From: Nostoc linckia z4
GTDB taxonomy: Bacteria > Cyanobacteriota > Cyanobacteriia > Cyanobacteriales > Nostocaceae
Length of the DNA: 64,000 bases
Direction: 5' to 3'
Assembly (NCBI RefSeq): GCF_002608075.1
Contig: NZ_LAHA01000003.1
Coordinates: forward strand, 65,702-129,701
The notes under the pieces: generated by a model
The model's input: the letters and a program-made list of their open reading frames with translations, nothing else
The model's database searches: none
What the model was told of the DNA's origin: nothing
Translations under genes and position numbers: made by a program
Part shown: positions 19,400 through 30,099 of the stretch, in pieces
Layout: each line of letters opens with the position of its first letter
How positions within the stretch are numbered: the first letter of the stretch is position 1

Positions 19400-21478
19400 G
19401 TGGCACGCACGATCCCGCTAGAGAAAGTACGCAACATCGGTATTGCGGCGCACATAGATGCGGGCAAAACAACAACAACAGAGAGAATATTATTTTACTC
19501 TGGGATAATTCATAAAATTGGCGAAGTTCATGAAGGAACTGCCGTCACAGACTGGATGGATCAAGAGCGGGAGCGGGGAATTACCATTACTGCTGCTGCT
19601 ATCAGTACCAGCTGGAAAGATCATCAAATTAACATTATCGATACTCCGGGTCACGTAGACTTCACCATTGAAGTTGAGCGTTCCATGCGCGTGTTGGATG
19701 GTGTAATCGCGGTATTTTGTTCTGTGGGCGGGGTACAACCGCAATCTGAGACAGTGTGGCGTCAAGCAGACCGCTACAAAGTGCCTCGGATCGCCTTCAT
19801 CAACAAGATGGATCGTACAGGAGCGAACTTTTATAAAGTTCACGAGCAAATGCGCGATCGCCTGCGGGCAAATGCGATCGCTATTCAACTGCCAATTGGT
19901 AGCGAAAACGACTTCAAGGGCATTGTTGACTTGGTAAGGTTGCGTGCCTATATCTATAACAACGACCAAGGAACTGATATCCAAGAAGCGGATATCCCCA
20001 CCGACTTGCAAGAACTGGTAGAAGAATACCGTACCAAGCTCATCGAAGCAGTAGCAGAAACCGATGACGATCTGATGACTAAGTACTTCGATGGAGAAGA
20101 ACTTACAGAAGATGAAATCCGTACTGCTCTACGTAAAGGTACAATTGCAGGTACGATTGTGCCAGTACTTTGTGGCTCGGCATTTAAAAATAAAGGCGTA
20201 CAGTTAATGCTGGATGCAGTTGTAGATTACCTACCTGCACCAAGTGAAGTGCCGCCAATTCAAGGCATACTGCCCAATGGCGATACTGTTGAACGGCGGG
20301 CTGATGACAACGAACCCCTATCAGCTCTGGCATTCAAGATTATGGCCGACCCTTACGGGCGTCTGACATTTGTTCGAGTTTATTCTGGAGTGCTGAAAAA
20401 GGGTAGCTACGTCCTCAACGCTACTAAGAATAAGAAAGAACGGATTTCTCGCTTAGTTCTGATGAAGGCAGATGAACGGCAAGATGTCGAAGAATTGCGT
20501 GCGGGCGATTTGGGAGCAGCTCTGGGATTGAAAGACACCTTGACAGGTGACACGCTCTGTGATGATGGTTCGCCAGTAATTCTGGAATCTCTATTCATTC
20601 CTGAGCCTGTAATCTCGGTAGCGGTTGAACCCAAAACCAAGAATGACATGGACAAACTGTCCAAAGCTCTGCAATCTCTCTCAGAAGAAGACCCAACCTT
20701 CCGCGTCAGCGTCGATCCAGAAACTAACCAAACCGTAATTGCTGGGATGGGAGAACTACACCTAGAAATTCTGGTAGATCGGATGTTACGCGAATTCAAA
20801 GTGGAAGCAAATGTTGGTGCGCCCCAAGTAGCTTACCGCGAAACAATTCGTAAGCATGTAACCAGAGTCGAAGGTAAATTCATCCGCCAAAGCGGTGGTA
20901 AAGGTCAATACGGTCACGTAGTGATCGATTTAGAACCCGGAGAACCTGGCAGCGGCTTTGAGTTCGTCTCCAAAATTGTTGGTGGTGTCGTACCAAAAGA
21001 GTACATTAGCCCCGCAGAACAAGGAATGAAAGAAAGTTGCGAAAGCGGGTTTTTAGCTGGATATCCGTTGATTGATGTCAAAGCGACGTTGGTTGATGGG
21101 TCATACCACGATGTGGACTCTTCAGAAATGGCTTTCAAAATTGCTGGCTCAATGGCAATGAAAGAAGCTGTGCTTAAAGCTTCACCAGTACTATTAGAGC
21201 CTATGATGAAAGTTGAAGTGGAAGTTCCTGAAGATTTTATGGGGAACGTCATTGGCGACCTCATCTCTCGTCGGGGGCAGATTGAAAGCCAAAGCACTGA
21301 ACAGGGACTCTCGAAGGTGGCATCTAAAGTTCCACTGGCAACCATGTTCGGCTACGCCACTGATATCCGGTCGAAGACCCAAGGTCGGGGTATCTTCACA
21401 ATGGAGTTCAGCCATTATGAAGAGGTACCCAAGAGCGTAGCTGAAACTATCATTGCAAAAAGCAAAGGGAACGCTTAA
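19400..21478 (+). CDS. fusA: Elongation factor G
   Basis: Ribosomal translocase GTPase, 692 residues. It begins at GTG with [30 protein letters not shown] (G1 P-loop), then DTPGHVDF (G3) and [10 protein letters not shown] (G4). Domain II, the domain IV region ([15 protein letters not shown]) and the C-terminal domain V ([16 protein letters not shown]) follow. All GTPase motifs are intact, so it is the canonical factor rather than a diverged paralogue. Confidence 0.98.
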   Translation: MARTIPLEKVRNIGIAAHIDAGKTTTTERILFYSGIIHKIGEVHEGTAVTDWMDQERERGITITAAAISTSWKDHQINIIDTPGHVDFTIEVERSMRVLDGVIAVFCSVGGVQPQSETVWRQADRYKVPRIAFINKMDRTGANFYKVHEQMRDRLRANAIAIQLPIGSENDFKGIVDLVRLRAYIYNNDQGTDIQEADIPTDLQELVEEYRTKLIEAVAETDDDLMTKYFDGEELTEDEIRTALRKGTIAGTIVPVLCGSAFKNKGVQLMLDAVVDYLPAPSEVPPIQGILPNGDTVERRADDNEPLSALAFKIMADPYGRLTFVRVYSGVLKKGSYVLNATKNKKERISRLVLMKADERQDVEELRAGDLGAALGLKDTLTGDTLCDDGSPVILESLFIPEPVISVAVEPKTKNDMDKLSKALQSLSEEDPTFRVSVDPETNQTVIAGMGELHLEILVDRMLREFKVEANVGAPQVAYRETIRKHVTRVEGKFIRQSGGKGQYGHVVIDLEPGEPGSGFEFVSKIVGGVVPKEYISPAEQGMKESCESGFLAGYPLIDVKATLVDGSYHDVDSSEMAFKIAGSMAMKEAVLKASPVLLEPMMKVEVEVPEDFMGNVIGDLISRRGQIESQSTEQGLSKVASKVPLATMFGYATDIRSKTQGRGIFTMEFSHYEEVPKSVAETIIAKSKGNA

Positions 21479-21500
21479 TTAAAAAAGGAAACAAGGATTC

Positions 21501-22730
21501 ATGGCACGCGCAAAGTTTGAAAGGACTAAACCCCACATTAATATCGGTACAGTTGGTCACGTTGACCACGGTAAAACCACATTAACAGCAGCCATCACCA
21601 TGACATTGGCGGCTCTTGGTCAGGCTGTAGCTAAAGGCTACGACCAGATCGATAACGCGCCAGAAGAAAAGGCACGGGGTATTACCATCAATACCGCTCA
21701 CGTAGAGTATGAAACCGAAAAGCGCCATTATGCTCACGTAGACTGTCCCGGACACGCTGACTATGTGAAAAACATGATCACCGGTGCAGCGCAAATGGAT
21801 GGTGCCATCCTTGTAGTTGCTGCTACCGATGGTCCTATGCCCCAAACCCGCGAACACATCCTGCTGGCAAAACAGGTAGGGGTTCCCAGTCTGGTTGTCT
21901 TCTTAAACAAAGAAGACTTGATGGATGACCCAGAACTGCTGGAACTAGTGGAACTAGAACTGCGGGAATTGCTTTCTAGCTACGATTTCCCTGGTGATGA
22001 TATTCCCATCATCAAAGGTTCCGGTCTGCAAGCTCTGGAAGCAATGACCAAAAATCCCAAGACCCAACGGGGAGAAAATCAGTGGGTAGACAAAATCTAC
22101 GAACTGATGGATGCTGTTGATTCTTACATCCCGACTCCAGAACGGGATGTTGATAAGCCTTTCCTGATGGCTGTAGAAGACGTATTTACCATCACAGGTC
22201 GTGGTACAGTTGCTACTGGACGTATCGAAAGAGGCAAAGTCAAGGTCAACGATACTGTAGAACTAATTGGTTTGAGAGAAACTCGTACCACCACCGTCAC
22301 CGGGATCGAAATGTTCAAGAAAAGCCTTGATGAAGGCTTGGCTGGGGATAACGCCGGTGTACTGCTACGCGGTCTGAAAAAAGAAGACGTAGAGCGCGGT
22401 ATGGTAATAGCCAAACCTGGTTCGATTACGCCTCACACTCAATTTGAAGGTGAAGTTTACGTATTAACTGACAAAGAAGGTGGTCGGAAGACACCATTCT
22501 TCGCTGGTTACCGTCCTCAGTTCTACGTGCGGACAACAGATGTGACCGGCACAATCAAAGCCTTCACCTCTGATGATGGCAAAGATGTAGAAATGGTGAT
22601 GCCAGGCGATCGCATTAAAGTGACTGTAGAATTGATCAGCCCGATCGCTATTGAACAAGGAATGCGCTTCGCTATTCGTGAAGGTGGTCGCACCATTGGT
22701 GCTGGTGTCGTCTCCAAAATTGTGAAATAG
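21501..22730 (+). CDS. tufA: Elongation factor Tu
   Basis: Delivers aminoacyl-tRNA to the ribosome. A 409-residue cyanobacterial form with [15 protein letters not shown] (G1), [16 protein letters not shown] (G3), the NKED variant of G4 (LNKEDLMDD) and an insertion after residue ~180 ([14 protein letters not shown]) usual for cyanobacteria and plastids. It starts 22 bp after fusA. A GGAAAC element precedes the ATG. A strong terminator follows. Confidence 0.98.
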   Translation: MARAKFERTKPHINIGTVGHVDHGKTTLTAAITMTLAALGQAVAKGYDQIDNAPEEKARGITINTAHVEYETEKRHYAHVDCPGHADYVKNMITGAAQMDGAILVVAATDGPMPQTREHILLAKQVGVPSLVVFLNKEDLMDDPELLELVELELRELLSSYDFPGDDIPIIKGSGLQALEAMTKNPKTQRGENQWVDKIYELMDAVDSYIPTPERDVDKPFLMAVEDVFTITGRGTVATGRIERGKVKVNDTVELIGLRETRTTTVTGIEMFKKSLDEGLAGDNAGVLLRGLKKEDVERGMVIAKPGSITPHTQFEGEVYVLTDKEGGRKTPFFAGYRPQFYVRTTDVTGTIKAFTSDDGKDVEMVMPGDRIKVTVELISPIAIEQGMRFAIREGGRTIGAGVVSKIVK

Positions 22731-22748
22731 CACCTTTTTGCTCATAAC

Positions 22749-22790
22749 AAAGGAGCAGAGATGGTATAGTTCCACTCTGCTCCTTTCTCT
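22749..22790 (+). terminator. Rho-independent terminator after tufA
   Basis: AAAGGAGCAGAG (22749-22760) pairs over 12 bp with CTCTGCTCCTTT (22775-22786), followed by a T-rich tail. rpsJ lies downstream, so partial read-through or a separate rpsJ promoter is expected. Confidence 0.85.
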
Positions 22791-22888
22791 TCCTTGAAAT
22801 AAAGGGAGTAGGGAGTAAAAAAAAAGATACCGAAGCTCCCTTCCCCGTTTACCACTCCCCTAATTACGCAGAACCTGGACAACTAAAG

Positions 22889-23206
22889 ATGGCAACTCTA
22901 CAGCAGCAGAAAATTAGAATTCGCTTACAAGCTTTTGATCGACGCTTATTAGATACATCTTGCGAGAAGATTGTAGACACCGCTAACCGCACCAATGCTA
23001 CAGCGATCGGGCCTATTCCTTTACCGACAAAACGCCGAATCTACTGCGTGCTGCGATCGCCTCACGTAGATAAAGATTCGCGGGAACACTTTGAAACCCG
23101 CACTCATCGCCGGATTATTGATATTTACCAGCCATCTTCTAAAACTATTGATGCTTTGATGAAATTAGATCTTCCATCTGGTGTAGATATCGAAGTCAAA
23201 CTTTAA
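22889..23206 (+). CDS. rpsJ: 30S ribosomal protein S10
   Basis: 105-residue small-subunit protein (also NusE in antitermination). It has the conserved [14 protein letters not shown] start, [37 protein letters not shown] and the closing [13 protein letters not shown]. As in other cyanobacteria it ends the str cluster rather than heading an S10 operon. Terminators stand on both sides. Confidence 0.98.
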   Translation: MATLQQQKIRIRLQAFDRRLLDTSCEKIVDTANRTNATAIGPIPLPTKRRIYCVLRSPHVDKDSREHFETRTHRRIIDIYQPSSKTIDALMKLDLPSGVDIEVKL

Positions 23207-23310
23207 TTCGTTATTATTCATTAGTTATTGGTCATTAGCAATTTGTCAATAAATAAAGGACAAAGGATAAATGACAAAAAACTAATGAAATTAGTATGAA
23301 TATTTACTTT

Positions 23311-23344
23311 GCCCTGAAGAAATATATCTCAGGGCTTTTTATTT
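23311..23344 (+). terminator. Rho-independent terminator after rpsJ
   Basis: GCCCTGA (23311-23317) and TCAGGGC (23329-23335) form a 7-bp stem with an 11-nt AT loop, followed by TTTTTATTT. Confidence 0.85.
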
Positions 23345-23433
23345 AGCCGCAGAACAAATGATAGAATGTAGACAAAGTACGGGAAAAGCAGAGAAAAATA
23401 AATTTTAAAGATTCAGTTTATACCAAGGTAACA

Positions 23434-24081
23434 ATGGCATCATCTTCTAAAATTGCAGTCCGCGAACTACCTCTGTTCCCGTTACCCGAAGTAGTTCTGT
23501 TTCCTACTAGACCATTGCCCCTGCACATCTTTGAATTTCGCTACCGAATCATGATGAACACGATTTTGGAGAGCGATCGCAGGTTCGGTGTTTTAATGTT
23601 CGATCCAGTTAAAGGTACTATTGCAAACACTGGCTGCTGTGCCGAAATCGTTCATCATCAGCGGCTACCAGACGATAGGATGAAAATGCTGACCTTGGGA
23701 CAGCAAAGATTTCGTGTATTAGAATACGTTCGTGAAAAGCCATACCGCGTTGGTTTGGTAGAGTGGATTGAAGATCATCCACCAACTAAAGATTTACGGC
23801 CTTTGTCTTCAGAAGTAGAACAACTGCTACGGGATGTTGTACGTCTGTCAGCTAAATTAACAGAACAAAATATTGAGTTACCAGAAGATTTACCAGATCT
23901 CCCAATCGAGTTATCTTATTGGGTAGCAAGTAATCTTTATGGTGTTGCCGCAGAACAACAGTTATTACTAGAAATGCAAGATACTGCAACTCGTCTAGAG
24001 CGGGAAGCAGAAATTTTAACTTCTACTCGTAATCACTTGGCAGCTAGATCTGTTCTGAAAGATACATTTAATGATAAATGA
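23434..24081 (+). CDS. Lon substrate-binding-domain protein
   Basis: 215 residues matching only the N-terminal (LAN/PUA-like) domain of Lon protease: LPLFPLPEVVLFPTRPLPLHIFEFRYRIM, then FGVLMFD and a helical C-terminal segment (YWVASNLYGVAAEQQLLLEM). There is no AAA+ ATPase or Ser-Lys protease part, so it is not itself a protease. Such stand-alone proteins are common in cyanobacteria and plants; their role is unclear. It has its own region after the rpsJ terminator. Confidence 0.9.
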   Translation: MASSSKIAVRELPLFPLPEVVLFPTRPLPLHIFEFRYRIMMNTILESDRRFGVLMFDPVKGTIANTGCCAEIVHHQRLPDDRMKMLTLGQQRFRVLEYVREKPYRVGLVEWIEDHPPTKDLRPLSSEVEQLLRDVVRLSAKLTEQNIELPEDLPDLPIELSYWVASNLYGVAAEQQLLLEMQDTATRLEREAEILTSTRNHLAARSVLKDTFNDK

Positions 24082-24131
24082 TGAGTAGTTATTAGTCATT
24101 GGTTATTTGTCAAATGACAATTGACAAATGA

Positions 24132-25004
24132 CTAAAGAACACTTGCTGGTAAAACATTGTAAGTTCCCAAAATCCTGAGAATTTCTGTATGGTTAGTTAA
24201 TTCTGCTAAAGCAGATTGCATTTGTGTTTCATTAGCGTCTGCTTCTACATCAATAAAAAACAAATATTCCCCTAGCGATCGCTTTGTTGGACGAGACTCA
24301 ATTCGACTCAGGTTAATTCCTAATTCAGCAAAGATCTGTAAAGGTTTGACTAATGCTCCTGGGATGTTGGCAGGCACACTAAAAGCTAAAGATGTGTGAC
24401 TATAAGTTAGTTCAGAAATCTGATATTTAGCGTCTGGTATTCCCTGACTTATTACCCAAAAACGAGTAAAGTTTTCTGGATAGTCATTAATACCGCTGGT
24501 AAGGATGGGCAGATTGTAGAGTTGAGCTGCTCTACTAGAGGCGATAGTTGCTGTTGTTGGCTCTTGTTCTAATCGCTCTAATGCTTCGGTTGTAGAATTA
24601 TTGGCAATAATCTGTACTCTTGGAAGGAATCGTTCTAACCATACCTGACATTGTGCTAAAGCTTGGGGATGAGAGTAAACAGTTTGAATATTATCTAAGC
24701 TAGTGGCACAGGAAATTAAATTATGAACAATGGGTAATACCAAAGCCAACTGAATTCGCAACCCATCTAACTGCCAAACTGTATCTAGTGTCATAGTGAC
24801 ACTTCCTTCAATCGAATTTTCCACAGGTACAACAGCCAAATGGGCTTGACCTTTAGCAACCGCGTGCAGTGATTGGGAAATACTGGGATAAGGGCATAAA
24901 ATAGTTTCAATTACCGTATTTTTGGTTAGCCAGTTCACATAAATAACAGCAGCTTGTTCGGAATAAGTGCCAGTTGGCCCTAAATGTGCGATCGATATAG
25001 TCAT
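24132..25004 (-). CDS. pheA: Prephenate dehydratase
   Basis: Converts prephenate to phenylpyruvate in phenylalanine synthesis. 290 residues, monofunctional with no chorismate mutase domain. Catalytic-domain motifs seen are HLGPTGTYSEQAA, VPVENSIEGSVTMTLD and NFTRFWVI (the usual T-R-F element). The C-terminal ACT domain includes GINLSRIESRPTKRSLGEYLFFID, the phenylalanine-sensing ESRP motif, so feedback inhibition is expected. It is convergent with the Lon-like gene. Confidence 0.95.
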   Translation of the reverse strand: MTISIAHLGPTGTYSEQAAVIYVNWLTKNTVIETILCPYPSISQSLHAVAKGQAHLAVVPVENSIEGSVTMTLDTVWQLDGLRIQLALVLPIVHNLISCATSLDNIQTVYSHPQALAQCQVWLERFLPRVQIIANNSTTEALERLEQEPTTATIASSRAAQLYNLPILTSGINDYPENFTRFWVISQGIPDAKYQISELTYSHTSLAFSVPANIPGALVKPLQIFAELGINLSRIESRPTKRSLGEYLFFIDVEADANETQMQSALAELTNHTEILRILGTYNVLPASVL

Positions 25005-25500
25005 GCCATTAGCCTTGAGTTGATAGTTTCACTGGTACTGGATGTTGAAAAGAATTTGTAAAAAAGAATTTTATCCTAGATATTTTTATCCCAAATAAAT
25101 GAACTAAAAAAAATAAATAACAGCACATGGTCGTTGAGGGATGGTAGTCAGTAGTAATTGCATATTTTTTTACTTTAAAGTCGGTAAATAAAGTATTCAT
25201 AGCAATTCTCTAATAGTCAGATTTGCAAGTGGCTGTTTGCTTAAATTTATCTGAAGATTAAAGATAAATTTTATTAGCTGATGTAATTTGTATGCGCATA
25301 ACTGTATATTTTTGTCAACATTTATTTAATCCGAACTTTTTCTCAGAAAAGATAATAATGAGCGTACCAACTTTTTGGCGATCGCGTATAGGTCATCAAC
25401 AAGTATAATTTTGATGGTAAATAAAGTTTTTACTTTTATGTCATCAGATCTAAGTTGTTAAAAAATATTAAAATTAAGAAACATATATTTTTATTCGCTC
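25005..25500. other. Divergent spacer, pheA and DUF1997 genes
   Basis: Almost 500 bp of AT-rich sequence with one GCGATCGC octamer near 25379. A 63-residue open frame on the minus strand (25009-25200) has no protein-like features and is not called. Confidence 0.5.
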
Positions 25501-26088
25501 ATGGCTACCCGATTTAGTGCTTCCCAATCGGTTGAAATAGCTGTTCAAGAGGAGCCTATTCCAATTCAGTACTATTTGCGTCAGCCTCAACGTCTAGTTA
25601 GGGCGTTGGTTGACAATAGTCGCATTCAGCAACTTTCAGAAGAGATATTTCGCTTAAAAATGCGTCCGCTGACTTTTATGTCACTGAGTATTCAACCGAC
25701 TGTGGACATGAGAGTTTGGGCAGAGTCAAATGACATAATTTATTTGCGATCGCTAGGTTGTGAAATTCTGGGTTTCGAGTACATTAATCAGCGCTTTGCT
25801 CTCAATTTAAAAGGGCATTTATCTCCCAAAGAGGTAAGCACAGGTACTCGCTTACAAGGAAGAGCTGATTTAGAAGTACAGATAGATTTGCCACCGCCAT
25901 TTTCCTTGACTCCCAAGCCAATTTTAGAGGCTACTGGTAATGCTTTGCTTAAAAGTGTGCTATTAACGATCAAGCAACGCCTATCACATCAGCTTTTGGC
26001 AGATTATCGCTATTGGGTGAAATCACAAACGAAAAATCAAGGAATTGACGGTGACAGCAGTGAATTGCCGATATTCAATGCGGAGTAA
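25501..26088 (+). CDS. DUF1997 family protein
   Basis: 195 residues. The pattern MTRFSASQSV-like start, IPIQYYLRQPQRLVRALVD, LEVQIDLPPPFSLTPKPILE and a helical C-terminus (LLTIKQRLSHQLLADY) matches DUF1997, a family of cyanobacteria and plastid-bearing eukaryotes. It looks like a START/SRPBCC-type lipid-binding shape, but I hold that loosely. No signal or membrane segment is present. Its function is not known to me. Confidence 0.82.
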   Translation: MATRFSASQSVEIAVQEEPIPIQYYLRQPQRLVRALVDNSRIQQLSEEIFRLKMRPLTFMSLSIQPTVDMRVWAESNDIIYLRSLGCEILGFEYINQRFALNLKGHLSPKEVSTGTRLQGRADLEVQIDLPPPFSLTPKPILEATGNALLKSVLLTIKQRLSHQLLADYRYWVKSQTKNQGIDGDSSELPIFNAE

Positions 26089-26092
26089 TTAT

Positions 26093-26222
26093 TAGACTTC
26101 TTGCATAAGTCGGGAAAAGGGGAAGGGGAAAGGGGGTGCATGTTTGGTATTTTCCCTTTCCCCTTTAACATGATTCCCTTTGACCACAAGAGTCCAAAAA
26201 GCAATTGATTGCAAGAGGTCTA
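26093..26222. mobile_element. MITE-like element, copy 1
   Basis: A 130-bp non-coding element bounded by imperfect terminal inverted repeats: TAGACTTCTTGCA on the left and the complement of TAGACCTCTTGCA on the right. The interior is G/A-rich then C/T-rich (AAAGGGGAAGGGGAAAGGGG and CCCTTTCCCCTTT). It ends six bases beyond the rnhB stop. It shares its ends with a second copy at 49252-49374. Confidence 0.75.
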
Positions 26223-26227
26223 TTGTA

Positions 26228-26905
26228 TTAATCACCATTGATTACTTTAATTTGGCAAGGACGAAATGACTTGCGATGTAAGGGAGATGCACCGTATTCT
26301 TGCAGAGCAAGTAAGTGCTGTTGGCTACCATAACCCTTGTTACACTCCAGGTTGTACATCGGATATTTCAATGCTAAACGCATTATCAGATCGTCACGCC
26401 ATACTTTAGCAACAATACTGGCAGAGGCAATAGCTAGCGATCGCTCGTCTCCTTTGACTATTGTTTGTTGGGGCACTGGCAAATCTTTGATTGATTGATT
26501 TCCATCAATTAAGCACAGTGCAGGCTGTACTTTTAACTTCAGTACAGCCCGCTTCATCGCTAACAGCGTTGCTTGCAAAATATTTATCTTGTCAATTTCC
26601 GTAGTGGAAGCATACCCAATTTTCCAATCTACAGCTAGCCCACAAATTTGCTGTGCTAGCTGAGTCCTTCTTTGACTAGACAACTTTTTACTGTCTTTAA
26701 TTTTAGCTGCCATTAGTTTTGGCAAAGCATAATCTGGCAGGATTACGGCTGCGGCCACCACAGGGCCAAATAAAGCACCTCGCCCTACTTCATCGACACC
26801 TGCAACTAGCCCAGAAATCCCTGAGAAGGTAGAAAACTCAAGCCAACTGGATTCTTCCAGAAGTGCTGGCGAACAATCAGCAGCTGTTTGCTGCGTTTCT
26901 ACCAT
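26228..26905 (-). CDS. rnhB: Ribonuclease HII
   Basis: Removes ribonucleotides and RNA primers from DNA-RNA duplexes. 225 residues with the N-terminal catalytic box VAGVDEVGRGALFGPVVAAAVIL (Asp and Glu), CLIDGN and IVAKVWRDDLI, followed by YPMYNLECNKGYGS with its typical C-terminal His. It lies 8 bp downstream of rne and is transcribed with it, the linkage seen in many cyanobacteria. A short N-terminal extension of about 30 residues precedes the fold. Confidence 0.96.
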   Translation of the reverse strand: MVETQQTAADCSPALLEESSWLEFSTFSGISGLVAGVDEVGRGALFGPVVAAAVILPDYALPKLMAAKIKDSKKLSSQRRTQLAQQICGLAVDWKIGYASTTEIDKINILQATLLAMKRAVLKLKVQPALCLIDGNQSIKDLPVPQQTIVKGDERSLAIASASIVAKVWRDDLIMRLALKYPMYNLECNKGYGSQQHLLALQEYGASPLHRKSFRPCQIKVINGD

Positions 26906-26913
26906 AAGGCAAA

Positions 26914-29007
26914 TTAATTGTCGTCCATCGCTGAGGAACGACGGCGGCGGCGACGGTTGGCTGTAGTGGTGCTACTTGCATCACTTTCATCTAGGTTTGC
27001 CACGGGTGTCGAAGGGCTGTCAGTAAACCCTGATAGTTCAGTTGTCTCTGGGATTGAGGATTTTTGTTCTGGCTCAACAATTTTTGGTATCGGTACTTTA
27101 CTGGGAGTTAATTCAGATGTTGCTCTTTGAGCAATAATTGGTTCTGGGATTGATTCAGTCGGCATTGTTGACTGTTGTCCGGGCTGAATCACGTTAATAA
27201 TCACAGATTTGGGATTTTTAACTTCTTGCTCTAATTTCACCAAGGGAGAGATTCCCATCAAGGCAAACATATCCTGTTCTTGGAGTGTCATTTCTACAGT
27301 CCTAATTTCCGGTGGTTCCACCACTGGTTTGATTGGCTCTGCCTTGGTAATTTTAGTGCGCTCTATTCTTTCACTCCAACCTGGCTTACCAAGATTAGGT
27401 GAGGGAATTTCTGGTGTTACTCCCAGTTCTGGCTCACCATCAAGGTCTAAGTCTGGCTCGTTGACAAAAGCTAGTGGATTAGTACCAGTCCGGGTTTCAT
27501 CTTTGCCGTTTAATCCGTTGATAGCACCAATTCGACTGCGACGAGTCCGGGTACGACGCTTATTATCGTTAAGTTCTTGATAACTTGGATGATTGATGAG
27601 ATTGAGATTACTCAATTCCGAATCACCATCAAATGGTTCCCCAAATCCATCATAGGTTTCTCGTGGTTCTGGAATGCGGGGAGATGGCTGGCGGGGTTCT
27701 CTGTGAGGCAGAGGAGAAACAAAACGCTCGCGCTCTGGCATTTCTGTTGGCGGTGGAAATCGGTTTTCGATTTCTCCAGGCAGACGCACGGTATGTCCTA
27801 AACCACCACAGGTGGGGCAAGTTTCACCAAACAATTCGTAAATATTTTGACCCTGACGCTTACGAGTCAACTCTACCAAACCTAGTTCAGTTAGTTGAGC
27901 AATCTGGGGACGAGCTTTGTCTGCTTTGAGTGCTTTATTAAAGTGTTCTAGGACTTGCAGCTGGTCGCGTCGTGATTCCATATCTATAAAATCAACGACA
28001 ATCACCCCAGCAATATTTCGCAGACGTAACTGCCTAGCAATTTCTGTTGCAGCTTCACAGTTTGTCCACAAAACCGTTTCTCTAGCTGTTGCCGATCGCG
28101 TAAACGAACCTGAGTTAACATCAATTACTGTTAATGCCTCAGTCGGTTGAATGATGATGTAACCTCCAGAAGGTAGGTCTACCCTTGGTTTGAGGGCTTC
28201 TCTAATGGCGGCGTTAATCCGGAAATACTCTAAAATTGGCGAGCGATCGCGATGATGATCGATTAACAGTCCTTGGGGTGTTTGGCCTCCACTCCAGTTC
28301 TGTAAATACTGCTTAACTCGCTTCAAACCAGTGCTGGAATCCACAACAATCCGATTCACATCTGCGCCGTACATATCTCGCAATACGCGCTGAATGAAAT
28401 CATCGTCTCGGTTGAGCAGTGCTGGGGCACGGGTGGAATGGGCTTCCTGTTGGATTGCCTCCCACTGCTTTTGCAGCACCTCTAAATCTTCCATAATCGC
28501 TTCTTCTGGTTTGCCTTCTGCTTCTGTACGCACCAGCAAACCCATTCCCGCTGGTTTAATCAAAATTGCTAGCGCCCGCAAACGGTTGCGCTCGCTTTCA
28601 CTTTTAATCCGTCGGGATAAATTTACGCCTCTGCCATAGGGCATCAGCACTACATAGCGTCCTGGTAAGGTGATATTACCTGTTAGCCTCGGCCCTTTTG
28701 TACCCGTTGGCTCTTTCATCACTTGCACCAACACCTTCTGTTGTGGTGCTAATAGTTCTGTAATTGCCGCTGCGGTACGCTTTAGCTTTAATGGCCCCAA
28801 GTCTGTAACGTGAATAAAGCCGTTGCGTTCTGGGTCGCCAATGTTGACAAAAGCAGCATCTATTCCAGGTAATACGTTTTCTACTACTCCTAAGTAGATA
28901 TCGCCTATTTGATGATGACCGGTAGCAACCACCAGTTCCTGTATCTGATCTTCAGAAAAAACCGCAGCAATTTGGTGCTGCTCCGCGATAATAATTTGTT
29001 TTGGCAT
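26914..29007 (-). CDS. rne: Ribonuclease E/G
   Basis: Endoribonuclease for mRNA decay and RNA processing. The 697 residues divide into an N-terminal S1 domain (~35-115), the catalytic DNase I-like domain with VIDVNSGSFTR near 294 and VVDFIDM, the zinc-link CPTCGG near 395, and a long disordered Pro/Glu-rich tail. The last 20 residues carry NRRRRRRSSAMDDN. An arginine-rich nonapeptide of this kind has been reported in cyanobacterial RNase E as the binding site for polynucleotide phosphorylase. Upstream GAGGAAA supports the start. The leader is unusually long (see 29008-30512). Confidence 0.96.
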   Translation of the reverse strand: MPKQIIIAEQHQIAAVFSEDQIQELVVATGHHQIGDIYLGVVENVLPGIDAAFVNIGDPERNGFIHVTDLGPLKLKRTAAAITELLAPQQKVLVQVMKEPTGTKGPRLTGNITLPGRYVVLMPYGRGVNLSRRIKSESERNRLRALAILIKPAGMGLLVRTEAEGKPEEAIMEDLEVLQKQWEAIQQEAHSTRAPALLNRDDDFIQRVLRDMYGADVNRIVVDSSTGLKRVKQYLQNWSGGQTPQGLLIDHHRDRSPILEYFRINAAIREALKPRVDLPSGGYIIIQPTEALTVIDVNSGSFTRSATARETVLWTNCEAATEIARQLRLRNIAGVIVVDFIDMESRRDQLQVLEHFNKALKADKARPQIAQLTELGLVELTRKRQGQNIYELFGETCPTCGGLGHTVRLPGEIENRFPPPTEMPERERFVSPLPHREPRQPSPRIPEPRETYDGFGEPFDGDSELSNLNLINHPSYQELNDNKRRTRTRRSRIGAINGLNGKDETRTGTNPLAFVNEPDLDLDGEPELGVTPEIPSPNLGKPGWSERIERTKITKAEPIKPVVEPPEIRTVEMTLQEQDMFALMGISPLVKLEQEVKNPKSVIINVIQPGQQSTMPTESIPEPIIAQRATSELTPSKVPIPKIVEPEQKSSIPETTELSGFTDSPSTPVANLDESDASSTTTANRRRRRRSSAMDDN

Positions 29008-29418
29008 TCAATTTCCTCAAAAATTGGCAGCACTAACAGGTCTAGAGGTTTGTTGTATCAAGTCCGGTTGATTACTTATTAATGAAAGCTCCTGGCATCC
29101 CCGTGTCTTTTGAGACAATCTTACAGCTATCATTTCGTACTCCAAAGGGAGAAATCTTTAGCCTTAGCTCAAACCTCTTTTGACACGGCATTTTGCCAAC
29201 CTATCTTGCGGGAAAGGAAACGCCAAAGGCAAATAAGTCGGAGAACCCGTTGTTAGCACATGCCTCGTCTTTGCGTCAGTTTTCATTTTCAGTGAAATTC
29301 CAGTTCGATATTATACCTTTTATTCCTGTAAGTCTCAAAAGACGCTACTGGTAATAACCATCGTCAAGCAATTTTGGATTTTAGATTTACGATAGCGCAG
29401 AGTAAAACCTTCTCCTTC

Positions 29419-29483
29419 CCTAAGGGACGCTAACGCGAACGGCAAGCTTCTCTACGAGACGCCGACGAGTAGCGTCTTTTGGA
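29419..29483. repeat. Palindromic dispersed repeat
   Basis: GGGACGCTAACGCGAACGGC and its partner ending in GACGAGTAGCGTC pair around CAAGCTTCTCTACGAGACG. It matches a small dispersed repeat style common in Nostoc-type genomes. Confidence 0.6.
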
Positions 29484-29899
29484 TTGAAGCAGAACACAAG
29501 GGTAATAAGCTTAAGGATTTTAGATTGATGATTTAACATTACTTCCACCTATAAAGGTGGGGCATAAACGAAAAAACAATCTAAAATCTGTCTTGAAAAG
29601 CTTTGACTAGAGGTTTCCTCCACTCAAATGCCAACCTACAAATACAAAAACCCACCCAAACGACTGACTCAAATTTTGTCTCGGACACGCTACGCGAATG
29701 CAAAATCTAAAATTGAAAATTGCAAGTCAACCCTAGCTTCTCAGTTAAATAGCTATTGGTACTCATAAGAGCTTTCACACGCTTGATTATTCCAGAACGG
29801 CTGCATATTCATATTGTTTAAGCAATTAAATCAACCGTCAGTGGTTGATTTGTGATGTCATACCCTCTTTGAAAGAGAGTTCTGAGTTGAGAGTACTAA

Positions 29900-29933
29900 A
29901 TCCTGAGTCAACTTTTAACTCAGGATATTTGAT
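29900..29933. repeat. Inverted repeat, possible terminator
   Basis: ATCCTGAGT and ACTCAGGAT form a perfect 9-bp stem with a ~9-nt loop, followed on the + strand by ATTTGATTT. No gene clearly ends here, so its role is uncertain. Confidence 0.4.
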
Positions 29934-30099
29934 TTGAGAGTAACCTACTGAAGTCGTTAACAAAAAAAAACTACTTCTATTTTCCATTCCCCAGATTTAT
30001 CCTTAGGGTTATATTCAGCAATACCAGTTGCTACTCTGCTTGAAGTTGCTCTGGCCTGCAGCAAACTGCGCTTTGGCTTTGCGCGTCTGTGGGCGTCTA

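Noticed and set aside
25009..25200. 63-residue open frame on the minus strand upstream of pheA
   Set aside because: AT-driven composition, no Shine-Dalgarno, and it occupies the expected pheA promoter.
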